Assembly: GCF_003248515.1 (NCBI RefSeq)
Contig: NZ_QFOB01000016.1
Span: 1 to 64,000, forward strand
Source: Sphingomonas sp.
Lineage (GTDB): Bacteria > Pseudomonadota > Alphaproteobacteria > Sphingomonadales > Sphingomonadaceae
Length of the DNA: 64,000 bases
Direction of reading: 5' to 3'
In this document: positions 8,307-15,999 of the stretch, in pieces
Numbering within the stretch: position 1 is the first letter of the stretch
How the letters are laid out: every line of letters begins with the position of its first letter
Position numbers and translations under genes: made by a program
Notes under the pieces: model-generated
What the model saw: the letters and a program-made list of their open reading frames with translations, nothing else
What the model was told of the DNA's origin: nothing
Databases searched by the model: none

Positions 8307-8984
8307 TCATCGTTCTGATTGGTGGAGCGGCGAGTCGGTCAGCGCCTGGAGCTGGTCGAAGCTGAGTCCGGGCACGATCTCGATCACCTTGAAGCCACGC
8401 TCGGTGACGTCGAGCACCGCGAGATTGGTATATACCCGAGACACGGTGCCGAGCGCGGTGACCGGATAGCTGCAGGTCCGCACCAGCTTGCTGACCCCGT
8501 CCTTGGTCAGATGGTCCATCAGGATCCAGATGCGCTTGGCGCCGACCGCCAGGTCCATCGCCCCGCCGACCGCTGGCGCCGCATCGTTCGCCGATGTCGT
8601 CCAATTGGCGAGATCGCCCTTCTCGGAAACCTCGAGCGCACCCATCACGCACAGGTCGAGATGGCCGCCGCGGATCATTCCGAAACTGTTCGAATGGTTG
8701 AAGAACGAGCCGCCTGGATGCAGCTCGACATGCTTCTTAGCGGCGTTGACCACCCAGGGATCAATGGCGTTGCCGGTCGCGGCGGGCCCCATTCCGAGAA
8801 TGCCGTTTTCCGAGTGGAAGATGACCTCGCGCTCCACCGGTACATGGTCCGAAATCAGGATCGGGATACCGATGCCGAGATTGACATACCAGCCGTCGGG
8901 AATGTCGGCGGCGGCGCGCGCCGCCATCTCGGGGCGAGTGCGCGGCGTGACGCCGGCGGGAAGGGTCGCGGTCGTGGTGGTCAT
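8307..8984 (-). CDS. type I CoA-transferase, subunit B
   Basis: A 225-aa beta subunit of a two-subunit 3-oxoacid/acyl CoA-transferase. The hallmark SENGILGMGP (about residues 57-66) carries the Glu that forms the enzyme-CoA thioester. DGWYVNLGIGIPILIS and the GGAMDLAVGAKR segment are also typical of PcaJ/ScoB-like subunits. GGAG sits a few bases before ATG (minus strand, at 8984). Subunit A is directly upstream with an 11-base gap, and the thiolase-like gene follows after 13 bases. It probably moves CoA from succinyl-CoA or acetyl-CoA onto a pathway acid, activating it for the CoA-linked steps in the operon. The acid is unknown. Confidence 0.9.
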   Translation of the reverse strand: MTTTTATLPAGVTPRTRPEMAARAAADIPDGWYVNLGIGIPILISDHVPVEREVIFHSENGILGMGPAATGNAIDPWVVNAAKKHVELHPGGSFFNHSNSFGMIRGGHLDLCVMGALEVSEKGDLANWTTSANDAAPAVGGAMDLAVGAKRIWILMDHLTKDGVSKLVRTCSYPVTALGTVSRVYTNLAVLDVTERGFKVIEIVPGLSFDQLQALTDSPLHQSER

Positions 8985-8995
8985 GATCGTCTCCT

Positions 8996-9664
8996 TCAGC
9001 CGGCCGGCGACCGCACTTCGACGACGCGGTCGACGAAGATGCCTTGGGTCGTGATCTGATCGGGATCGAGCTCGCCGAGCGGCACGATGCGGTCGACCTG
9101 AGCAATCGTCAGCGTCGCCGCAGTCGCCATGTCGGGGTTAAAGTTGCGACCGGTCTTGTTGTAGGTGAGATTGCCCCAGCGATCGCCGCGCCACGCCTCG
9201 ACCAGCGCCACGTCGCCGGGCAGCCAGCGCTCCATGATGTAGGTGTGGCCGTCGAACTCGCGGCTTTCCTTGCCCTCGGCGAGCAGGGTATTAGCCCCTG
9301 TGCGGGTGTAGAAAGCGGGAATGCCGGCACCCGCCGCGCGCATCCGCTCTGCGAGCGTGCCCTGTGGCACGACCTCGACCTCGATCTTCCCTTGTTTGTA
9401 GAGATCCGAGAAGATCTCGGAGGTGCGCGGGAAGCTGCAGATGATCTTGCGCACCCGGCCGAGCTGCATCAGGCGCGGCATGCCGCGATCGCCGAACCCC
9501 GAATTGTTCGACACCAAAGTGAGGTCGCTCGCCCCCTGTTCGATCAGCGCGTCGAGCAGCGCGGTCGGATGGCCGACCGAGCCGAAGCCGCCCACCAGCA
9601 CCGTCGCCCCATCGCGAACGCCGGCGAGCGCATCGACCAGCGAGGCCACCGTCTTGTCAGGCAT
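8996..9664 (-). CDS. type I CoA-transferase, subunit A
   Basis: A 222-aa alpha subunit. Typical segments are VLVGGFGSVGHP (CoA-binding loop, about residues 21-33), SNNSGFGDRGM, and GTLAERMRAAGAGIPAFYT, followed by ALVEAWRGDRWGNL. Size and motifs match PcaI/ScoA-type subunits. It pairs with the B subunit 11 bases downstream and follows the enoyl-CoA hydratase gene after a 41-base gap. The usual GGF-x-x-C-G-x-P loop has Val-Gly in place of Cys-Gly here, a modest deviation. It cannot be assigned to beta-ketoadipate specifically, because no other pca genes lie nearby. Confidence 0.88.
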   Translation of the reverse strand: MPDKTVASLVDALAGVRDGATVLVGGFGSVGHPTALLDALIEQGASDLTLVSNNSGFGDRGMPRLMQLGRVRKIICSFPRTSEIFSDLYKQGKIEVEVVPQGTLAERMRAAGAGIPAFYTRTGANTLLAEGKESREFDGHTYIMERWLPGDVALVEAWRGDRWGNLTYNKTGRNFNPDMATAATLTIAQVDRIVPLGELDPDQITTQGIFVDRVVEVRSPAG

Positions 9665-9705
9665 GCTCCATCTCCGCTTCGTCCGGTCTCACGCCGGCGC
9701 TCCAT

Positions 9706-10479
9706 TCATTCGCCACGATAGACCGGGGGCCGCTTCTCGGCGAAGGCGATGCGGCCTTCGATCCGGTCCTTGGTGTCGCGCATAACGCCGAACGCCATCC
9801 GTTCCATGTTGAGACCGGCCTCGAGAGAAGTCTCCATCCCTTGATAAACCAGTCGCTTGATGACGCGGATCGCGAGCGGTCCGTTCTCGGCGATCTTGCG
9901 CGCGATCTCGAAGACCTTGTCCTGGAGCTCGGCCGCGGGGAACACTTCCTGGACTAGGCCGACACGATAGGCCTCGGCGGCGTCGATGTGATCGCCCGTC
10001 AGCATCATATACATGGCCTTGCCCAGACCGAGTTCGCGCGGAAGCCGCTGCGTGCCGCCGGCACCCGGGATCGTCGCGCGCTTCGCCTCGGGCAGCCCGA
10101 GCCGCGCGGTGTCGGCAGCGAACCGCATATCGCACAGCAAGGCGAGTTCGAGCCCGCCGCCGAGCGTCCAACCGTTCAGCGCCGCGATGACCGGCTTGTC
10201 GGTTCCGAGCCCCATATTGGATTCGTCCTTGGCCCGACCGAAATTCAGCTCCGCGTAGCTCTCCTTGGGAGGCAATGTCTTTTTGAGGTTGGCGCCGGTG
10301 CAGAAGGCCTTGTCGCCCGCACCTGTGACGATCAGCACGCGGATGTCGTCATCCTCCTGGACGCGCTTGAAGCCGGCGAACATCGCCGCGCGCATCTCGG
10401 GATCGAGCGAATTCATCGCTTCGGGGGCATTGAGAGTCAGGGTCGCGACCTTGTCGCGTACTGCGAAATCTACCGGCAT
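9706..10479 (-). CDS. enoyl-CoA hydratase/isomerase (crotonase family)
   Basis: A 257-aa crotonase. The first oxyanion-hole region is FCTGANLK (about residues 60-67). GWTLGGGLELAL carries the first catalytic Glu and LGLPEAKRATIPGAGGTQRL the second, so both Glu residues of true enoyl-CoA hydratases are kept. It is the promoter-proximal gene of the minus-strand operon running to 5858 and diverges from the PrpD gene across a 179-base intergenic region. In context it could hydrate a cinnamoyl-CoA-like intermediate to the beta-hydroxyacyl-CoA that the thiolase-like/DUF35 pair would then cleave. The reaction class is well supported; the substrate is inferred. Confidence 0.88.
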   Translation of the reverse strand: MPVDFAVRDKVATLTLNAPEAMNSLDPEMRAAMFAGFKRVQEDDDIRVLIVTGAGDKAFCTGANLKKTLPPKESYAELNFGRAKDESNMGLGTDKPVIAALNGWTLGGGLELALLCDMRFAADTARLGLPEAKRATIPGAGGTQRLPRELGLGKAMYMMLTGDHIDAAEAYRVGLVQEVFPAAELQDKVFEIARKIAENGPLAIRVIKRLVYQGMETSLEAGLNMERMAFGVMRDTKDRIEGRIAFAEKRPPVYRGE

Positions 10480-10658
10480 TCGCCTCTCCGTCCGTTGTCG
10501 CTCCTTGCTACGCCGCGCGCCGCCGTTCGGCCAACGACAAGAATCGTGGCAAGTTGAGCATTTCTCACCACAGGCTACGGTCCATCGCTACGCGACCGCG
10601 CAGTTTTACGTCTATAAAGGCACGATAGCGCCCAACGAAGCGTGGAGAGGAAAAATCA
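10480..10658. promoter_or_regulatory. divergent promoter region between hydratase operon and PrpD gene
   Basis: A 179-base noncoding segment separates the divergent starts at 10479 (minus) and 10659 (plus). It must hold promoters for both directions. The PrpD gene has a clear GGAGAGG ribosome site about ten bases before its ATG. I see no convincing -35/-10 pair or strong palindrome. Confidence 0.45.
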
Positions 10659-12035
10659 ATGGCCGACCCTGCCCCTATCCCGCAGCCGATGGCCGCCCGC
10701 TTCGGAAAGTTCGTCGCCGACCTCGAATTCGAGCAGCTGCCGGAACGCGCCGTCGAAGCGGTGCGTGCAGGCATCGTTGACTTCGGCGCCTGCCGGTTCA
10801 TCGGCGAACACGAACTCGTCGTCCAAGCGATCGTGGCGAGCCTGGATACCTGCGGCCTATCCGAGGAGGCGTCGATCGGCTTCGCCGGCATACGCTGCTC
10901 GGCGGCGGAGGCCGCGCTCGTAAACGCCGCCGCCGCCCATGCCTCGCACATCGACGACAATGCGCTGCGCAACAACCATGTCAGCTCGGTGCTCGCTGCG
11001 ACGGCGCTCGCCGCGGCGGAGGCGACAGGTCGGGACGGTCGCGCGGTCGTGACCGGCTATGTTGCGGGGTACGAAGTCTGGGCCCGGCTCGTCGCCGCGG
11101 AGGCGAACCCCTACGGCCCGAAAGGCTGGCATAGCACGGCGGTGCTGGGCCCGGTCGCAGCGGCAGCGACGGCTTCATCGATCGCCGGGCTGAACGCAAC
11201 ACAGGCACAGGCGGCGATCGCCACTGCGGCGTCGGCGTCGGGCGGCCTCATCGCCAATTTCAACGACTGGGTGAAGCCGTGGCAGGTCGGCCGGGCGGCC
11301 TCGACCGGGATCACAGCGGCGAAGCTCGCGAAAGCGGGCTTTCGTGGCGGCGCGGGCGCACTCGACGCCGGCAACGGTTTGCTCGCGGCGCTCTCGCCGG
11401 CGGGCAAGCTCGATCCGACCCGCGATATGGACACACTCGGCAGCGACTGGGCGATCGAGCGCGAGGGCGTCAACATCAAGCGTTATCCTTGGGCGCTCCC
11501 GTGCCACCGGGCCCTCGACGGCATCTTCGAGCTCCTCGATCAAGCGCCGATCGATCCTGCCGATGTCGAATCGATCAAGGTCGTAATCGGCACCGAGGAG
11601 GAATCCGTCCTCGCCAGTCGCCGCGTTCCAGAATTTCGACCGCTGATGAGCGTGCAGCTGGCAATCGCCGCCGCCATCATTTCAGGTCGCGTCGGCGCGC
11701 AGGAATATGCGCCCGCCTTCTACGATCGCGCGGACGTTCGCGCGTTGATGGACAAGATCTCGATCTCAGTCCGGGACGCCCTCACTCCGGACAAGGATCC
11801 CAATCTCGGCTATCGCTCCGCCCTCACCGTGCGGATGAGCGACGGTTCGGTGCGAACAAGCCGCGACATCCAGTTCCCCCTCGGCAACTGGTCGAGTCCG
11901 CTCAGCGCCGAACAGCAATGGGGAAAGTTTGCCGAGGCGGCGGAGCCGGCGATCGGTCCCGATCGCGCGCGGCGCTTATTCGACCGGTTACGCGCGATCG
12001 ACCAGGTGACGGACCTAGCCGCCATTGCGGCCTGA
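10659..12035 (+). CDS. MmgE/PrpD family protein
   Basis: A 458-aa protein of the MmgE/PrpD family, whose characterised members include 2-methylcitrate dehydratase and cis-aconitate decarboxylase. The all-helical core begins at about residue 10. The conserved HASHIDDNA segment (about residues 88-96) corresponds to the active-site H-x-x-D-x-D region of PrpD proteins, and NIKRYPWALPCHRALDG is the conserved K-x-Y-P...C-x-H motif. It reads alone on the plus strand between two minus-strand operons. A role as dehydratase or isomerase of a di- or tricarboxylic ring-cleavage product is plausible and would fit TcuA/TcuB elsewhere in the cluster. No direct evidence for a substrate. Confidence 0.85.
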   Translation: MADPAPIPQPMAARFGKFVADLEFEQLPERAVEAVRAGIVDFGACRFIGEHELVVQAIVASLDTCGLSEEASIGFAGIRCSAAEAALVNAAAAHASHIDDNALRNNHVSSVLAATALAAAEATGRDGRAVVTGYVAGYEVWARLVAAEANPYGPKGWHSTAVLGPVAAAATASSIAGLNATQAQAAIATAASASGGLIANFNDWVKPWQVGRAASTGITAAKLAKAGFRGGAGALDAGNGLLAALSPAGKLDPTRDMDTLGSDWAIEREGVNIKRYPWALPCHRALDGIFELLDQAPIDPADVESIKVVIGTEEESVLASRRVPEFRPLMSVQLAIAAAIISGRVGAQEYAPAFYDRADVRALMDKISISVRDALTPDKDPNLGYRSALTVRMSDGSVRTSRDIQFPLGNWSSPLSAEQQWGKFAEAAEPAIGPDRARRLFDRLRAIDQVTDLAAIAA

Positions 12036-12095
12036 TCGCGCGCGACCGTCAAACCGAAAATACCTTACTTCTGCGAGCGATCCCCGACCAGCCGA

Positions 12096-12497
12096 TCAAT
12101 CCGCCGGTCGGAACATCGGTACGGCGAAACCGCCGACACTGCGCTGAAACGCGAGCGTCACCGGCTGACCGATCGCGAGCGTTCCGGGATCACACCCGAC
12201 GATATTCGTCATCATCAGCGGCCCTTCTTCGAGCCTTACATAGGCCGCGACGAACGGCTGCGGCGCGCGCGCGAAATGGGAGTAGGTGTAGATGGTGGCG
12301 GTGCCTGCCCCCTCGACCCAATCGGTCACCGGCGACGGACAGAAGGGGCACGGGTCGCGCGGATACCAATTGTGCCGCCCGCACGACGGACAGCGTTTCA
12401 ACAGAAAGCGCCCGGTGTCGGCTGAGTCCCAGAAGACTTGGCTCTCCGCCGTGACGGGTGGATCGACGATGTTGGTACGGTCGGCAAGGGTCGGCAT
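12096..12497 (-). CDS. DUF35 Zn-ribbon/OB-fold protein, second copy
   Basis: A 133-aa DUF35 protein with the zinc-ribbon cysteines CPSC...CPFC (about residues 37-54) and an OB-fold starting WVEGAGTATIYTYS. Its ATG at 12497 overlaps the stop of the thiolase-like gene (TGATG), so the two are translationally coupled. An in-frame GTG at 12500 is an alternative start. It is clearly related to, but diverged from, the DUF35 gene at 6724-7116, so the window encodes two independent thiolase-like/DUF35 complexes, probably for two successive CoA-thioester cleavage steps or two substrates. Confidence 0.85.
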   Translation of the reverse strand: MPTLADRTNIVDPPVTAESQVFWDSADTGRFLLKRCPSCGRHNWYPRDPCPFCPSPVTDWVEGAGTATIYTYSHFARAPQPFVAAYVRLEEGPLMMTNIVGCDPGTLAIGQPVTLAFQRSVGGFAVPMFRPAD

Positions 12498-13669
12498 CAC
12501 ACGCGCTCCAAAATGATGGTGGCGCTGGCGTGGCGGACCCCGAGCTGGCCCCCGATCGCGTTGGCGAGGGCGAGCGAACAGTCGGGAACCTGCGTCCCCG
12601 CGTTCGCCTCGCCGCGCAGCTGCTTCACCGCCTCGATGACCTTGACCATGCCGCCACGGTTGCCGGGATGGTTGTTGCAGAGCCCGCCGCCGTCGGTGTT
12701 GACCGGCAGCGGCCCCCGCCCCGCGATCAGCTTGCCGTCCTCCACGAACCGGCCGCCCTCGCCCTTGGCGCAGAAGCCGAGATCCTCGAGCTGGAGCAGC
12801 ACGGTGATCGTGAAGCTGTCGTAGAGCGAGGCGTACTGGATGTCGGCAGGGGTCACCCCCGCCTCGGCATAGGCCATCGCGCCGGACTGGACCGCGCCGG
12901 TCCGCGTAAGATCAAAGTCGCCGCCATTCTGCCCCCAGAGTCCCAGACCCTGCCCGCGAATGCGAACCAGCGGCCGCTTGAGCGAGCGCGCGATGTCCTC
13001 GCGCACCACCAGCAGCCCACCGCCGCCATCGGAAATGATACAGCAGTCGAGCTTGTGGAAAGGCTCGGCGACGACCGGGGCGTTCACGACGTCCGCGACG
13101 GTGACGATCTTGGGATACAGCGCGTGCGGATTGCGCGATGCGTGATGCGACGCCGCGACCTTGATCCAGGCGAGCTGCTCCGAAGTCGTCCCGAATTCGT
13201 GCATGTGACGCATCGCGACCATGCCGTAGTTGGTCAGGATCGCCGTTCCCATCGGGTGTTCCCACTGGAAATCCGGCTGATCGGGGACGTCGAGCCGGCC
13301 GAGAGGGCCTTTGCCGACGTTCTGACGCGTGCGGCTCGCCTGCATCAGCAGCGCGACCTTACAGCGCCCGGCGCGGATCGCATCGACCGCGTGGCCGACA
13401 TGTACGGTGTAGGACGAGCCGCTCGTATGGCTGGTGTCGAAATGGGTGACGTTGGTCAAGTTGAGATAGTCGCGGATCGACAGCGGCCCGGTGCCCGGCG
13501 CATCGTTGCCGAGAAACAAGCCGTCGACATCGGCCCGGGTAAGCCCGGCATCGGCCAACACGTTCTCGCAGATATCGGCATAGAGCTGCGGCAGGGATCG
13601 ATCGACCGCATTGCGAGTCGGATGGTCCCAGGCTCCCATGATATAAACGTCTTCGCTCACCGTCGGCAT
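12497..13669 (-). CDS. thiolase-like protein, second copy, no nucleophilic Cys
   Basis: A 390-aa thiolase-fold protein. Where thiolases have N-x-C-x-T-G-S, it reads DTSHTSGSS, placing His instead of the nucleophilic Cys. The C-terminal active-site region keeps a HPGN motif (VNTDGGGLCNNHPGNRGG) followed by KVIEAVKQLRG, as in the SCP-x/Ltp2 group. With its overlapping DUF35 partner it is best read as a retro-aldolase or acyl-CoA lyase rather than a thiolase. It diverges from the CaiB pair across about 190 bases. It differs considerably from the first copy at 7121-8293, so the two are old paralogues and not a recent duplication. Confidence 0.8.
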   Translation of the reverse strand: MPTVSEDVYIMGAWDHPTRNAVDRSLPQLYADICENVLADAGLTRADVDGLFLGNDAPGTGPLSIRDYLNLTNVTHFDTSHTSGSSYTVHVGHAVDAIRAGRCKVALLMQASRTRQNVGKGPLGRLDVPDQPDFQWEHPMGTAILTNYGMVAMRHMHEFGTTSEQLAWIKVAASHHASRNPHALYPKIVTVADVVNAPVVAEPFHKLDCCIISDGGGGLLVVREDIARSLKRPLVRIRGQGLGLWGQNGGDFDLTRTGAVQSGAMAYAEAGVTPADIQYASLYDSFTITVLLQLEDLGFCAKGEGGRFVEDGKLIAGRGPLPVNTDGGGLCNNHPGNRGGMVKVIEAVKQLRGEANAGTQVPDCSLALANAIGGQLGVRHASATIILERV

Positions 13670-13857
13670 CCTCGCTTTACGGCAAGTGTTGCGCCCGGCG
13701 CGGGCGCCGGCAACGCATTTCGGCGCTCCCGGATTGACTTTAACTCACGTCGCCCCGGCGTCTTGAGTGTCCGTCACCCCCACCGATCATTTATCGATAG
13801 GCGACCGATCACGCGTGCGTGACAGTGCATGGGACCGACTGCCTTGGGGATTTTCGC
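13670..13857. promoter_or_regulatory. divergent promoter region with 8-bp direct repeat
   Basis: A noncoding segment between the second thiolase-like gene (minus) and the first CaiB gene (plus). ACCGATCA occurs twice, at 13782-13789 and 13804-13811, exactly 22 bases (about two helical turns) apart, with the palindrome CACGCGTG just downstream. GGGGA before ATG 13858 is the ribosome site. The repeat could be a regulator site, but it is short. Confidence 0.35.
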
Positions 13858-14844
13858 ATGTCGCCCTTTACCGGCCTTATTATCGTCGAGACCATCTCAC
13901 CGGACACGCCGATCGCGCTGCGCTTGGCAATCGGCATGTGCGGACGCGTCGCGTGCGACCTAGGGGCACGGGTGTATCGACCGTCTAGCGAATGCGATCC
14001 GCTGACCGGCAAGCCGGGAGCCGATGCGATCCTCGCCTTTCTGGATCGCGGCAAGAGGCTGCGGGACGCTGACGAGAACGACACTGCCACCGTCGAGCTC
14101 GCTGCGGACGCCTCGTCCTTTGCAACCGCCGCTGCGACGCGTTGCCTATTCACGACCTTCGCTTCCGCAGTCGATCACGCTGGCGAGGCCAGCGAGTTCA
14201 CGATCATGGCCGTCAGCGGGCTGCTCGATCTCGTCGGCGACCCCGGACGCGAGCCGTTGCGGCTCGGCGGCCACCAGCTAAGCTATTCGGCGGGTCTCTC
14301 GGCGTTTGCAGGCGTCGCTGCGGCGTTGTGTCGGCCCGATCGAACATTGCCGGTCACCGTCCGAGTCAATCTGGCCGATGTCGCGGTCTGGCTCAACTGG
14401 AAGTCCGCAGCCGTCTCGGCGCTCGGCGAGCCAGCACCGGGTCGCCCGGGTCGAAATTCCGAATGGACCGTACTGCGCTGCGCCGACGGCTGGATCGCGC
14501 TCGTCTACCAGGAGCAGGATTGGTCGCGGCTCGTGGATCTTGTCGGGGAGACCAAGGCGCTCACCGACGCTCGGTTTGCCACCGGTATCGGCCGTCGAAA
14601 AAATGCGGCTGCGCTCGCCGACCTGCTGGAACCCGAATTTCTCAAGATGAACCGGGCCGAGATCTTCGAAAAGGCGCGGGCGAGACGAATTCCGATCGGG
14701 CCGGTCCTCGCGATGGACGACCTCGCAGTCGATCCGCAATATGTCGAGCGCGGCGTGCTGACGCCATCGGGTGACGGCGATGCGCTCGTTCCCGTTCTCC
14801 CGCTACGTTGGAACGGTGTCGTGCCGGTCCTGGAGGCCGCGTGA
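13858..14844 (+). CDS. CaiB/BaiF (type III) CoA-transferase-like subunit, probably non-catalytic
   Basis: A 328-aa type III CoA-transferase homologue, short for the family (usually about 400 aa). The N-terminal SPFTGLIIVETI and DLGARVYR and the C-terminal RNSEWTVLRCADGWIAL and RIPIGPVLAMDDL are recognisable. In the region that should hold the catalytic Asp (G-D-x-x-x-G in formyl-CoA transferase) it reads LGGHQLSYSAG, with no Asp. GGGGA precedes ATG 13858, which is preferred to an in-frame upstream ATG at 13819. Its stop overlaps the ATG of the next gene, a second CaiB homologue that keeps the Asp, so the two probably form a heterodimer with one catalytic subunit. Confidence 0.8.
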   Translation: MSPFTGLIIVETISPDTPIALRLAIGMCGRVACDLGARVYRPSSECDPLTGKPGADAILAFLDRGKRLRDADENDTATVELAADASSFATAAATRCLFTTFASAVDHAGEASEFTIMAVSGLLDLVGDPGREPLRLGGHQLSYSAGLSAFAGVAAALCRPDRTLPVTVRVNLADVAVWLNWKSAAVSALGEPAPGRPGRNSEWTVLRCADGWIALVYQEQDWSRLVDLVGETKALTDARFATGIGRRKNAAALADLLEPEFLKMNRAEIFEKARARRIPIGPVLAMDDLAVDPQYVERGVLTPSGDGDALVPVLPLRWNGVVPVLEAA

Positions 14845-15980
14845 TGCAGCCGCTAGCAGGTCGCCGCGTGCTCGATTTGGGGATCATTACGGCGGGCGCC
14901 GGCGCGTCGGCGGTACTCGCCGACATGGGGGCCGATGTCATCAAGATCGAATCGAGCCAGTATCGCGACCCCTTCCGCCGCTGGCCCGGTCACGCGCTCG
15001 AGGATGGTGACAGCCCTTTCTTCCGCAGCACCAATCGCGCCAAGCGCAGTCTCGGCCTCAATCTGAAAGCACCGGGCGCCGCGGCGGTGTTCCTCCGGCT
15101 CGTCGCCAACAGTGACGTCGTCGTCGAGAACTTCCGGCGCGGCGTGCTCGAACGGCTGGGCATCGGCTTTGCCAAGCTGGCGGTCGCCAACCCCAGAATC
15201 GTTCTCGCGTCGATATCGAGCCAGGGCGAGACCGGCCCGGTCGCCGATCACGTCTCGTTCGGCTCGACGCTGGAGGCCATGGGCGGCCTCTCTTGGGCGA
15301 CGGGCTATGTCGACGGCCCCCCGATCATCACCGGGCGCGAGCTGAACTATCCCGACCAGATCGCCACGGTCTTCGGCGCAGGGATGGTCGCGGCAGCGCT
15401 CTGCGGCGGTGTCGATGAAGCCGTTCATCTCGATCTCTCGCAGCGCGAGCTGACGACCTATCTGAGCGGTGATCTTTTCGGAGGCGCGATCGACGCGCCC
15501 GCCCGCATCGGCAATGCCGACCCGCTCTACGTGCTGCAGGCGACGGCGGTTGCGGACGATGGCAAATGGATCGCGGTCAGCGTCCGTCACGATCAGGCAT
15601 CGCTGCTCGCGTCGATCGTCGGGAGCAGCTCCGAGGCGGCGTTCGAGAACTGGCTGGCGCACCGGCCAAGCGCAGCCGCGGTAGCCGCGTTGAACAACGT
15701 CGGCATCGCCGCCGATCTCGTCCGCGCGGGCGATCAGCTCCTCGGCGATGATCGCGTCTGGTCATCTGCCCTCGGCGAGGACCAGAGCGGGATGTTGGTG
15801 AAGGGCAGCCCCTTCCTCATCGGCGACGACGATCCGGGTCGCTATGCCGACGCCCGCCCGCTGGGCGGCGACACCCGCGCCATCCTTCGCGATGTGGGTG
15901 GCTATGATGATGCGGCGATCGAGGAACTGGCTGCCACAGGCATCGTCGAAGGCGTGGATCGCGCCGCCGTCGCCGCTTGA
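14844..15980 (+). CDS. CaiB/BaiF (type III) CoA-transferase, catalytic subunit
   Basis: A 378-aa type III CoA-transferase. VLDLGIITAGAGASAVLADM and GADVIKIES are the family start. SLGLNLKAPGAAAVFLRL and VVENFRRGVLERLGIG form the CoA-binding part. ITGRELNYPDQIATVFGAG contains the Asp expected to form the mixed-anhydride intermediate. ATG 14844 overlaps the stop of the preceding, Asp-less paralogue. Such enzymes transfer CoA from one acyl-CoA to another acid, often in aromatic or steroid side-chain pathways that lack a dedicated ligase. No acyl-CoA ligase is visible in this window, so this pair and the type I transferase may be the activating enzymes. Confidence 0.87.
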   Translation: MQPLAGRRVLDLGIITAGAGASAVLADMGADVIKIESSQYRDPFRRWPGHALEDGDSPFFRSTNRAKRSLGLNLKAPGAAAVFLRLVANSDVVVENFRRGVLERLGIGFAKLAVANPRIVLASISSQGETGPVADHVSFGSTLEAMGGLSWATGYVDGPPIITGRELNYPDQIATVFGAGMVAAALCGGVDEAVHLDLSQRELTTYLSGDLFGGAIDAPARIGNADPLYVLQATAVADDGKWIAVSVRHDQASLLASIVGSSSEAAFENWLAHRPSAAAVAALNNVGIAADLVRAGDQLLGDDRVWSSALGEDQSGMLVKGSPFLIGDDDPGRYADARPLGGDTRAILRDVGGYDDAAIEELAATGIVEGVDRAAVAA

Positions 15981-15999
15981 TCCGAACCGCCACCCAGCC

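Noticed and set aside
8596..8607. GTCCAATTGG inside the CoA-transferase B gene as another operator copy
   Set aside because: It is within coding sequence, lacks the second spaced arm, and is likely chance.
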